A DNA stretch of 64,000 nucleotides from JAFKFJ01 sp963786445 (GTDB taxonomy: Bacteria > Pseudomonadota > Alphaproteobacteria > Acetobacterales > Acetobacteraceae), in assembly GCA_963786445.1 (NCBI GenBank), contig CAWAZU010000040.1, forward strand, positions 1 to 64,000, given 5' to 3'. The number at the start of each line of letters is the position of its first letter. The stretch's first letter is position 1. The translations under genes were made by a program, and so were the position numbers. The notes beneath the pieces are model-generated. The model did no database searches and was not told the origin of the DNA. It saw only the letters and a program-made list of their open reading frames with translations. Below are positions 27,501 through 32,391 of this stretch, piece after piece.

Positions 27501-28144
27501 TCACCTACTTCCACGTCGAGCTGGAGAGCCACGACGTGCTGCTGGCCGAGGGGCTGCCGGCGGAAAGCTATCTCGACACCGGCAATCGCGGCGCCTTCGC
27601 CAATGGCGGCGGCGCGGTGATGGCGCATCCCGACTTCGCGCTGCGGGTCTGGGAGACGCAGTCCTGCGCAAAGCTGGTCGTCACCGGCCAGGCGCTCGCC
27701 GCGGTCAAGGCGCGGCTGCTGCGCCGCACGGCGACGCTCGGCCATCGCCTGACGCAAGACCCCGACCTGCACGTGCTCGCCGACAGCGCGCGCATCGACC
27801 CGGTGCGCGAGGGCGATGGCTACGCCTTCCGCCTGCCGGCGGCCGCCGAGCTGCGCCTCGTCTCGCGCCGTGCGATCCCGGCGCAGGTGGTGGCCGAGAG
27901 CGAGGATCACCGGCCGCTCGGCGTGGCGGTGGCGCGGCTGGTCGCGGACGGGCGCCGCCTCGCGCTCGACGGTGCGGCGTTCGGCGCCGGCTGGCACGCG
28001 GCCGAGCCGGATTGGCGGTGGAGCGACGGCGACGCCGTGCTGCTGTGCCCCGGCGCACGGCGGCTGGAAGTGCAGGTGCTGCCGATGCTCGGCTACTGGG
28101 ACGACGCCGCCCGCATCCGGCGCCGGCGAGCGCGGGCGGGGTAG
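8024..28144 (+). CDS. Giant modular surface/secreted protein: beta-helix repeats, anchor-D repeats, collagen-like tract, VWD, Hint (frame broken ~10 times)
   Basis: About 20.1 kb reads as one continuous modular protein of ~6,700 residues if the frame is followed through switches near 12348, 17657, 17688, 19615, 19870, 19979, 20283, 21240, 25544 and 26443. No nonsense codon separates the segments and domain content continues across each switch. Order: beta-helical repeat array, HYDIN/choice-of-anchor-D-like repeats, collagen-like Gly-X-Thr tract, Gly/Ser linker, VWD domain, Calx-beta-like domain, more anchor-D repeats, C-terminal Hint domain. There is no N-terminal signal peptide after the ATG at 8024 (a GTG at 8012 is the alternative), so a type I or other non-Sec route is likely. 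Hint-terminated beta-repeat proteins are common in Acetobacteraceae and regarded as adhesin- or matrix-like; function here is inferred. Either the gene is decaying or repeat-associated indel errors broke the frame. Confidence 0.75.
8690..16200 (+). repeat. Twelve ~590-bp (about 197-residue) beta-helix repeats
   Basis: The core motif ATYD-x-L ... GTAxIxNAGLFEKTG ... NTGTLxxxxGTLxL recurs near 8700, 9290, 9890, 10480, 11065, 11650, 13035, 13620, 14210, 14800, 15410 and 15995, a spacing of about 585-610 bases. The pause between 11650 and 13035 contains the second tryptophan-capped module. Copies at about 13800-14080 and 14390-14670 are nearly identical in DNA (both encode TLTLTGTASTLSYYNINDG), indicating recent duplication. 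Within each copy, TLTLxG and GAGELxL phrases mark coils of a right-handed solenoid; the fold is inferred. Confidence 0.7.
12350..17777 (+). CDS. Giant protein segment B: second beta-helix block and first anchor-D repeat
   Basis: This frame is open from 12186, but homology takes over from segment A near 12350 with AADWNAGLPGSLDNAYLQQT. That is a second W-capped module matching the protein's N terminus, so the beta-helix array has two blocks. Six further ~197-residue repeats follow to about 16200. From 16921 the style changes to VPPTVAPATIDFGEAHVGDT, the first HYDIN/choice-of-anchor-D-like repeat. The frame is lost near 17657 (NGELA), continues for ~30 bases in the third frame (LTGSGTAYTL) and then enters segment C. 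Confidence 0.75.
16921..20165 (+). repeat. First block of HYDIN/choice-of-anchor-D-like repeats
   Basis: Units alternate between two forms: (i) PPTxxPxxxxFGxxHVGDTxxQALTVTNAATAG... and (ii) xLDLGxxHVGTxxTGxLxxxNxGxxxxFxExLDAxLxG. Each is an Ig-like beta sandwich of ~100-120 residues in the ASH/HYDIN-like family, and together they give a ~350-residue super-repeat. The block spans four of the frame switches. Such repeats usually act as extracellular stalks. Confidence 0.6.
17690..19903 (+). CDS. Giant protein segment C: anchor-D repeats
   Basis: The frame resumes at 17690 with NLGTLSQNGSEVYAYFYVEN and carries anchor-D-like units (TLDFGQHHVGDTVDQALTVT; PNPVSFGDVRLNALVQQGL) until about 19615. 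There an extra base in a G-run shifts the homologous sequence to another frame. ATG codons exist inside (for example 17999 region), but homology shows this is not an independent gene. The stop at 19903 is in the wrong frame and not biologically meaningful if the indel is an error. Confidence 0.7.
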   Translation, partial: NLGTLSQNGSEVYAYFYVENQATGPADSLTGGAQPGKLGRSHEISTFPASAIAGAGDYGDESYFYVSPTIAGAISDTITLTPTSELGSQPFALDPITLTITADVLPAVAPPVVSPATLDFGQHHVGDTVDQALTVTNPNSLGSGVSLDVSDESLTYNVYTEGTIAALAPQASDTSSLLVGLYTGGAGTIAGPVQLTYDETGTTNTTGTETIDVAGTLFALATADLVDGTTLDLGITHVGTAETGDLLVANSAAAGTLAENLDAALAGAGSGLATGGTVSLLAAGASSSALGVTLSEGAAGSFAVAATLDPVSDGSGIDTLGTTALGPQVITVKGTFSNYATADFAKMAGAGTLSGGGTSWALNLGTLLLGGAAAGDTLGVQNVATGLADSLDAAFVLGATGAFTDSGFAGFTTEPAGILRTVGTIGINPTAAGTYTETVTLLPASDLDGSLTTLAAETLTVTAVVAPLVPPTIAPNPVSFGDVRLNALVQQGLTVTNAATAGSGETLDLTIAKAASDVTASGSIAGLAPGQSSAGALTVGIDTSNDGKESGGAVVTYALAGAAGVTGAETVAVSGTVFAPATADVLSGATLDLGVQHVGTTLTGALQIENAGSADGFTEQLDASLSGLGNGLIGSGGVSLVARGGHRGVRPEPDREQGGNDRADRNADADLGRVGRGHAGHARPAQPDDRGRGHVHQLCHGGLHQRRRRGQAERRGHGLDARFRHAAISARWCPAWR
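19616..20283 (+). CDS. Giant protein segment D: end of first anchor-D block, three short frames
   Basis: Homology passes through three frames in under 700 bases: 19616-19870 (ATGAFDLSLTESKAETIEQ to GGGTAWTLDFGTL), 19873-19979 (IGTLVPGVALTDALGVENAA) and 19980-20283 (RFEFVNSGFGGFSAEQAG to AAKKGKTGPTGTGPTGHTG). Each switch falls at a spot where the equivalent sequence of other repeats reads smoothly, so single-base indels are the simplest explanation. The collagen-like tract begins in the last part. Confidence 0.65.
20190..20709 (+). repeat. Collagen-like Gly-X-Thr tract (GHT/GQT triplets)
   Basis: About 170 residues of Gly-X-Y repeats in which Y is almost always Thr and X is His, Gln or rarely Pro (GHTGQTGHTGQT pattern). 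The DNA is a 9- and 18-base tandem repeat (GGCCAGACC GGGCAYACS units) with synonymous variation in third positions, showing that the protein, not just the DNA, is maintained. One frame change occurs near 20283 within the tract. Thr in the Y position is known from other bacterial collagen-like proteins such as the Bacillus BclA family; near-absence of proline and presence of His are unusual. Confidence 0.8.
20284..21240 (+). CDS. Giant protein segment E: collagen-like tract, Gly/Ser linker and first half of VWD domain
   Basis: After a switch near 20283 the frame encodes uninterrupted GHT/GQT triplets, then Gly/Ser repeats, then GDPHYVSFDGLHFDFQAAGE, the hallmark start of a von Willebrand factor type D domain. 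The frame fails near 21240 in the middle of the domain (GGTVYMLGY); the second half is in segment F. An ATG at 20936 lies just before the VWD start, so a gene caller may begin a separate gene there, but homology argues for one protein. Confidence 0.7.
20707..20934 (+). repeat. Gly/Ser-rich flexible linker
   Basis: Around 75 residues of GGS and GGGS repeats joining the collagen-like tract to the VWD domain, coded by GGCGGTTCG/GGCGGCTCC units. The antisense strand shows a spurious proline/glutamate repeat. Expected to be unstructured and flexible. Confidence 0.8.
20936..21420 (+). other. von Willebrand factor type D domain coding region
   Basis: GDPHYVSFDGLHFDFQAAGE is the diagnostic GDPHY/FDG start. 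It is followed by LEIQVRQEPSGG, VTIDFTRTDPVWIDGVAV and, after a frame switch near 21240, VEVYLDGHTQGVQGLLG then NPADDLQLPDGT, equivalent to the C-GLCG-NxxGNPxDDF end of VWD but without cysteines. Bacterial VWD domains occur in large adhesins. Lack of the disulfide cysteines is noteworthy but common in bacteria. Confidence 0.75.
21241..25558 (+). CDS. Giant protein segment F: second half of VWD, Calx-beta-like domain, anchor-D repeats
   Basis: About 1,435 residues. It starts with DSVAVVWNTGEQVRMVGTSV and GLLGPVAGNPADDLQLPDGT (VWD C-terminal half), then a Gln-rich helix (DPQQQQNAVLDYVLSGG). Next comes a Calx-beta-like module near 21750-22105, followed by several anchor-D-like repeats (LDLGFMHVGDTPDLATIEIA; TIDLGLTHVGTAESGALTLE; PVSFGDVRLGAAVSQGLTVT). 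The frame is lost near 25544 at GVAPGATG, the same position within the repeat unit as the switch at 19615. Confidence 0.75.
21750..22105 (+). other. Calx-beta-like domain coding region
   Basis: GTVTVNDTATTVTFQIYQTG, VVVDYAVIDPHATGTLG, AADFGG and SITLAVGQTVADITID follow the strand order of Calx-beta modules (…VDYATxDGTAxxGxDF…GTLxFxxGETxxTITV). These are Ca-binding or structural beta modules frequent in large secreted proteins. The acidic Ca ligands are only partly evident. Confidence 0.5.
24611..26600 (+). repeat. Near-identical ~1,072-bp tandem duplication
   Basis: CACGTTCAGCAACTACGCCA starts at both 24611 and 25683, an offset of 1,072 bases (3n+1). Farther along, GGTGGTGGTGGCGCC occurs at a 1,075-base offset, the extra three bases being an in-frame difference. 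Since both copies encode the same protein sequence in different frames, one net base must have been gained between them, at the 25544 switch. This repeat is a natural place for assembly collapse or mis-alignment. Confidence 0.75.
25534..26450 (+). CDS. Giant protein segment G: anchor-D repeat
   Basis: This frame carries GAFDLTLSATGAGTFDQTVT through another full anchor-D unit, nearly identical in DNA to the unit at 24611-25540. It ends functionally near 26443 (ATLDLLE), where homology moves to segment H; the open frame itself continues to 28413 in unrelated arginine-rich sequence. The switch near 26443 is at CTGCTTGAGCGCGCC, where sibling repeats read DLLGAPTLDLG. Confidence 0.7.
26444..28144 (+). 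CDS. Giant protein segment H: last anchor-D repeat and C-terminal Hint domain
   Basis: From about 26444 the frame encodes LSAPTIDLGLTHVGGTLTGA, one last anchor-D unit, and then the Hint domain beginning CYVEGTRIATEAGFVAVEAL at codon 27179, followed by ~190 residues of C-terminal tail ending at TAG 28142-28144. The open frame begins upstream at 26336, but the N-terminal part of that is shadow. The stop lies 3 bases before the next ATG (28148), so the TPR-glycosyltransferase is probably co-transcribed. Confidence 0.8.
   Translation, partial: PTIDLGLTHVGGTLTGALQVENAGSADGFTEKLDAALAGLSGDITGSAPVAGLAAGATGTFGLSLSPSGPGVIERAVTVTATSDGSGVDTLGTLGLPSQTIDVFGTFSSYATADFVNLGAPGTLSGGGTAWTLDLGTLALGSGPVSDVLGVRNVALGLADSLDGAFVLGATGPFSDSGFASFTADPAGNLLTVGTIAIDPISAGQFTETVTLTPTSELAGSPTTLSAETLTVTGTVENSVTFGQPCYVEGTRIATEAGFVAVEALRPGDRVLTVRGEARPVTWIGHRSVNCARHPKPALVWPVRVAAGAFGRALPRRNLWLSPDHSVFVDGVLIPVQYLINGATIAQVPVPRVTYFHVELESHDVLLAEGLPAESYLDTGNRGAFANGGGAVMAHPDFALRVWETQSCAKLVVTGQALAAVKARLLRRTATLGHRLTQDPDLHVLADSARIDPVREGDGYAFRLPAAAELRLVSRRAIPAQVVAESEDHRPLGVAVARLVADGRRLALDGAAFGAGWHAAEPDWRWSDGDAVLLCPGARRLEVQVLPMLGYWDDAARIRRRRARAG
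27167..27610 (+). other. C-terminal Hint (hedgehog/intein-type) domain coding region
   Basis: The domain begins GQPCYVEGTRIATEAGFVAV with the nucleophilic Cys at codon 27179-27181, followed by LRPGDRVLTVRGEARPVTWI, then LWLSPDHSVFVDGVLIPVQY (conserved His of the TxxH/DH block), then YFHVELESHDVLLAEGLPAE. This is the Hint_2-type found at the end of large repeat proteins of Acetobacteraceae and relatives. Hint domains can cleave the bond before the Cys. Here that would separate the ~6,400-residue N part from a ~320-residue tail. Autoproteolysis is inferred, not shown. Confidence 0.85.
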
Positions 28145-28147
28145 GCG

Positions 28148-29596
28148 ATGCTGCCGCCGATGAACGTGCCGAAGCCGCCGGAGCCGGAGGCGGCCAAGCC
28201 CGACCCCGCCGCCGCGGCGCAGGAGGCGGTGCGGCGCGCCGAGGCGGCGATGAAGGCGCGCCACCTCGGCGAGGCCGTCGGCATCTGCCAGGACGTGCTG
28301 GAGGCGCTGCCCGGCTATCCGCCGGCGCTGGCGCTGCTCGGCTCCATCCTCGGCCACCAGGGCGAGGCGGAGCGCGCGATCGACCTGCTGCGCCGCGCCT
28401 GCGCCGGCTATGACCGCAACGCCAGCTGGTTCAACAATCTGGCGACGCTGTGCCGCGTCGCCTGCCGGCTGGACGAGGCGCTGGCGGCGGCCGAGCGGGC
28501 GATGGCGCTGGCGCCCGGCCAGCCCGGCATCGTGCTCAACCTGGCGAAAGTGCGGCTGGATCGCGGCGAGCACGACGCGGCGCTCGGCGGGCTGCTCGAC
28601 GTGCTGGCGCGCGAGCCGGAGAACGCCGAGGCGCATCTGGCGCTGGGCCAGATCCTGCTGATGCGCGGCGACACCCATGCCGGCTGGTACGAGTACGAAT
28701 GGCGCAACCGGCTGGAGCAGGCGCGCGGCACGCTGCCGCCGATGCCGCGCCCGCAATGGAACGGCATGCGTCTGCCCGGCAGCCCGATGCTGCTGGTCGG
28801 CGACCAGGGGTTTGGCGACACCATCCAGTTCGCCCGCCTGATCCCGCGCGTCGCCGAACGGGTCGGAAAAGTCTATCTCGGCGCGGCGCCGGAACTGGAG
28901 GCGCTGCTGCGGCCGATTCCCGGCGTCGCCGGCTGCTACCATCGCTGGCAGGACATCCCGGCGCACAGCGTCTATTGCCGCCTGTCCAGCGTGCCGGCGC
29001 TGACCGCCTTCAGCCTCGCCGAACTGCCCGGAAAAATGCCCTACCTCGCCGCCGACACAGCGCTGGTGGAGACCTGGCGGGGGCGGCTCGACGAGCGCAT
29101 CGGTCCGCGCCGGCCGCGCGTCGGGCTGGTCTGGGCGGGGCGGACCACGCATCCGAACGACCGCCGCCGCTCGCTGCGGCTTGGCCAGCTCGCGCCGATC
29201 CTGGCGCAGCGCGGCGTCAGCTTCGTTTCCCTGCAGCGCCCGGTGCCGCCGCGCGACGCCGCCGAGTTCGCTGCCATGCCGCACATCATCGACCTTGCCG
29301 CGGAGCTGACCGATTTCTCCGTCACCGCCGCGATCATGGCCAACCTGGACCTGGTCATCACGGTCGATAGCTCGGTCGCGCACCTGGCCGGCGCGCTGGG
29401 CCGGCCCGGCTGGGTGCTGATGCCGCGCCCGGCCGATTGGCGCTGGCTCGCCGAGGGCACCGAATCGGCCTGGTATCCCAGCCTGCGCCTGTTCCGCCAG
29501 CCCGCGCCCGGCGACTGGGCGCCGGCGATCGCCACCGCGGCATGGTCGCTCTCGCGTCTCGCGCAGCCGCCAGCTACGCTGACCGCCGCCGACTGA
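28148..29596 (+). CDS. TPR protein with GT9-like (heptosyltransferase-type) glycosyltransferase domain
   Basis: 482 residues. Residues ~20-185 hold several TPR units (EAVGICQDVLEALPGYPPAL; ERAIDLLRRACAGYD; DEALAAAERAMALAPGQPG; AHLALGQILLMRGDTHAGWY). From ~205 comes a GT-B-like domain with MLLVGDQGFGDTIQFARLIP and, near residue 400, LVITVDSSVAHLAGALGRPG, the signature of ADP-heptose-type/GT9 enzymes and of TPR-linked relatives. It probably transfers a sugar to a protein or polysaccharide in the cytosol. It starts 3 bases after the giant gene's stop (ATG at 28148; a second ATG at 28160 is possible) and is followed 13 bases later by another glycosyltransferase. This suggests that the giant protein is the acceptor. 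Confidence 0.8.
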   Translation: MLPPMNVPKPPEPEAAKPDPAAAAQEAVRRAEAAMKARHLGEAVGICQDVLEALPGYPPALALLGSILGHQGEAERAIDLLRRACAGYDRNASWFNNLATLCRVACRLDEALAAAERAMALAPGQPGIVLNLAKVRLDRGEHDAALGGLLDVLAREPENAEAHLALGQILLMRGDTHAGWYEYEWRNRLEQARGTLPPMPRPQWNGMRLPGSPMLLVGDQGFGDTIQFARLIPRVAERVGKVYLGAAPELEALLRPIPGVAGCYHRWQDIPAHSVYCRLSSVPALTAFSLAELPGKMPYLAADTALVETWRGRLDERIGPRRPRVGLVWAGRTTHPNDRRRSLRLGQLAPILAQRGVSFVSLQRPVPPRDAAEFAAMPHIIDLAAELTDFSVTAAIMANLDLVITVDSSVAHLAGALGRPGWVLMPRPADWRWLAEGTESAWYPSLRLFRQPAPGDWAPAIATAAWSLSRLAQPPATLTAAD

Positions 29597-29609
29597 CGGA
29601 CTGTCCCCC

Positions 29610-32384
29610 GTGCCGGATGACGCCCGCCTGTGCCTGAACATGATCGTGCGTAACGAGCGCGCCATCCTGGCACGCTGCCTGCGCTCGGTCGCCGACCACA
29701 TCGCCTGCTGGGTGATCGGCGACACCGGCTCGACCGACGGCACGCAGGAGCTGATCCGCGCCTTCTTCGCCGAGCGCAACATTCCCGGCGAGCTGCACGA
29801 ATTCCCCTTCGAGGATTTCGGCCAGGCGCGCAACGAGGCGCTCGACCGCGCGCGCGCCGCGGCGCTCGACTACGACTACCTGCTGCTGATCGACGCCGAC
29901 ATGGAGTTCGCGGTGCGCGACCGCTCCTTCCGTCGCGGGCTGTCCGCCGCCTGCTACACGGTGCTGCAGAATTCCGGCATCAGCTACTACAACAACCGCA
30001 TCCTCAAGCGCGACGCGGATGCGCGCTACATCGGCGTCACGCACGAATACCTGCGCGTCGGCGCCGGCCGGACGGATCGGCTCGATTCGGTCTGGTTCAT
30101 CGACCACGCCAGCGGCTCGAACCGGCGCGACAAATACGAGCGCGACCTGCGCCTGCTGACCGCCGCGCTGGAACGCGAGCCGGACAATGCGCGCACCATC
30201 TTCTACCTCGCCCAAACCTATCGCGACGCCGGCCGTCCCGGCGAGGCCATCGAGGTGTTCGGCCGTCGCGCCGATATGGGCGGGTTCGAGGAGGAAGCCT
30301 GGTACGCGCGCTGGCAGCAGGCGCGCTGCTACCTGAAGATCGAGGACGAGGCCGGCTTCCTGCGCACCGCGCTGGCCGCCTACAACGCCCGCCCGCAGCG
30401 CGCCGAGCCGCTGTTCGACCTGGCGCGCTACTGGCGCGAACGCAAACAGTATGACCTGGCCTGCACCTTCGCCGAACTCGGGCTGGCCACGCCGTGGCCC
30501 GAGCGCGACATGCTGTTCGTCGATGACTTCATCTATTCCGCCGGCCTCGCCTCGGAATACGCGATCGCCGCGTTCTATTCGCGGCAGGCCAGGCACCGCG
30601 ACCGCGGGCGGGAGCTGTGCGACTGGCTGGCGATGCGCCGCGACATCCCGGTCGATACGCGCAACCTGGCGCGCGTCAACTGCCTGTTCTATGCGCGCCC
30701 GGCCGCGGCGACGCTGCCGTCGCTCCGCTTCCACGCCTTCGCCCCCGCCGGCTTCGCCGCGAACACGCTGCGCGCGCCCTCGGTGGCACTGCGGCGCGGC
30801 GAACTCGGCCTGCTCGCCGCCGCCGCCCCGCGCGAGCCGGGCGCGCCGCCTTCGCTGCTGCTGTTCCGGCTCGGGGCCGACCTGCGCCCGCTGTCGCATC
30901 ACGTGCTGCCGCCGGCCCCCGAGGGCATCGCCGGCCGTGCCCAGCTGCTCGTGCGCAACCGCGCCTTCTGGTGCCTGCTGGGCGGCGGCGAGGCGGGGGC
31001 CGAAGCCGCCTTCGTGCTGGCCCCCGCCGAGACCGCGGCGACGGGCGATCCGCTGCCGCTGCGGCTCGCGCCGGAGACCGTGGCGCAGGAGACCGAAGCG
31101 GGTCCGCGCTTCATCACCGGCCACGGCCCGACCCGCATCGTCGATGCGAGCGGCGCCGTCGTCTCCGAGCGCCTTGCCGACTTCACCTGCGATACGTTCC
31201 GGCCTGCTTCGCCGGCGATCGGGTTCGACGGCGGCTGGCTCGCGCTGGTGCGCGAGGGCGTCCACCACGAAGGCAAGGAGCGGCTGTTCCACCGCTTCCT
31301 CTGGCTCGATGCCGACGGCGTTCCGGCGCGCACCAGTTTCCGCTTCGACCTGCGCCGCCCCGGCGGCGAGCGCGTGACCGGGCTGGCGTGGCACCCCGAC
31401 CGCAAGCGTCTCGTCATCGCCGCCGCCGACGAGGCCGGCGCGCCGCTGCTCGCGACCGTGACCGCCGCCGACGTGCGCGCGGCCCTGCGCCCCTTCGCCG
31501 GCGAGTTCCGCCAGGGGCGCAACGCGCTGCACCGCCCGGCCGCGGCGCCGGTCGCCGGGGCCGCCGGGCGGATCGGCAACTCGACGCGCCGCGACGCCGT
31601 GCTGTTCCGCACGCATGAATGGACCGAGCCGATCCGCGCCGTGTTCCGCCGCCTGGTGCGCGAGGCGCGGCAGGCGGATGTCGCCGTGGTCGCCTATGTC
31701 GCGCCGCAGCAGCACGTGCCCGATCTCGGTCAGGACGCGGCGTATTTCATCGGCCCCGCCGAGCTGACCGCGCTGCCCTATCCGGGCAAGCTGCGCGACT
31801 TCACGCCGGCGCGGCCGGGCGGCGGCAACGACCTGCCGGTGCTGTGGTTCTACCGCAGTTTTCCCGGCTACGACCGCTACTGGGTGATCGAATACGACGT
31901 GTATTATTCCGGCAACTGGGGCAACCTGATCGACGACCTCAACCAGTCCCGCGCCGACTTGCTGGGGACCGTGATCCAGGACCACGACGAGAACCCGCGC
32001 TGGGGCTGGTGGCCCGCCTTCACGCCCGGCGACATCGAGGTGCCGCGGCACAAGCTGACGAAATGTTTTCCGCCGTTCTGCCGGCTGTCCGCCCGCGCGC
32101 TGGCCGCCATCGACGACGCCTATGTCGGCGGGCTGGCCGGGCATTACGAGGTGACCTGGGCGACCATCTGCCGCCTGCGCGATCTGGCGATCGAGGAGAT
32201 CGGCGGCGACGGGCGCTATACGCCGCCGGCGCGGCGCGGGCGCCACTACACCACCTCGCCGATGCAATGGACGCTGTTTCCCGGCACCTTCGTCTATCGT
32301 CCCGGCTTCCGGCCGGAGGACGTGCGCGCGCTCGCCAGCAGCTACGACGGCGCCGACCTGCTGTGGCATCCGGTGAAGCCGTGA
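29610..32384 (+). CDS. Large multi-domain glycosyltransferase (GT2 N terminus, TPR-like middle, unknown C-terminal domain)
   Basis: 924 residues from a GTG start. Residues 1-130 form a GT-A/GT2 domain: LCLNMIVRNERAILARCLRS, DTGSTDGTQELI and the DxD-type LLLIDADMEF. Residues ~180-350 are helical and TPR-like (NARTIFYLAQTYRDAGRPGE; PLFDLARYWRERKQYDLA). Residues ~375-640 look beta-rich (repeated R-x-L and F-x-x-D strands), resembling a propeller. The last ~260 residues (DAVLFRTHEWTEPIRAVFRR, AVVAYVAPQQHVPDLG, VLWFYRSFPGYDRYWVIEYD) look like a second sugar-transferase-like domain of unknown family. The YDVYYSGNWG and TSPMQWTLFPGTF motifs may be useful search seeds. Encoded downstream of the giant gene with the TPR-GT. 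Confidence 0.7.
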   Translation: MPDDARLCLNMIVRNERAILARCLRSVADHIACWVIGDTGSTDGTQELIRAFFAERNIPGELHEFPFEDFGQARNEALDRARAAALDYDYLLLIDADMEFAVRDRSFRRGLSAACYTVLQNSGISYYNNRILKRDADARYIGVTHEYLRVGAGRTDRLDSVWFIDHASGSNRRDKYERDLRLLTAALEREPDNARTIFYLAQTYRDAGRPGEAIEVFGRRADMGGFEEEAWYARWQQARCYLKIEDEAGFLRTALAAYNARPQRAEPLFDLARYWRERKQYDLACTFAELGLATPWPERDMLFVDDFIYSAGLASEYAIAAFYSRQARHRDRGRELCDWLAMRRDIPVDTRNLARVNCLFYARPAAATLPSLRFHAFAPAGFAANTLRAPSVALRRGELGLLAAAAPREPGAPPSLLLFRLGADLRPLSHHVLPPAPEGIAGRAQLLVRNRAFWCLLGGGEAGAEAAFVLAPAETAATGDPLPLRLAPETVAQETEAGPRFITGHGPTRIVDASGAVVSERLADFTCDTFRPASPAIGFDGGWLALVREGVHHEGKERLFHRFLWLDADGVPARTSFRFDLRRPGGERVTGLAWHPDRKRLVIAAADEAGAPLLATVTAADVRAALRPFAGEFRQGRNALHRPAAAPVAGAAGRIGNSTRRDAVLFRTHEWTEPIRAVFRRLVREARQADVAVVAYVAPQQHVPDLGQDAAYFIGPAELTALPYPGKLRDFTPARPGGGNDLPVLWFYRSFPGYDRYWVIEYDVYYSGNWGNLIDDLNQSRADLLGTVIQDHDENPRWGWWPAFTPGDIEVPRHKLTKCFPPFCRLSARALAAIDDAYVGGLAGHYEVTWATICRLRDLAIEEIGGDGRYTPPARRGRHYTTSPMQWTLFPGTFVYRPGFRPEDVRALASSYDGADLLWHPVKP

Positions 32385-32391
32385 GCCGCGC

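Noticed and set aside
27167..27610. Hint domain as an intein within a host protein
   Set aside because: No C-terminal splice junction (His-Asn followed by Cys/Ser/Thr) and no conserved host protein on both sides; better explained as a terminal Hint domain.
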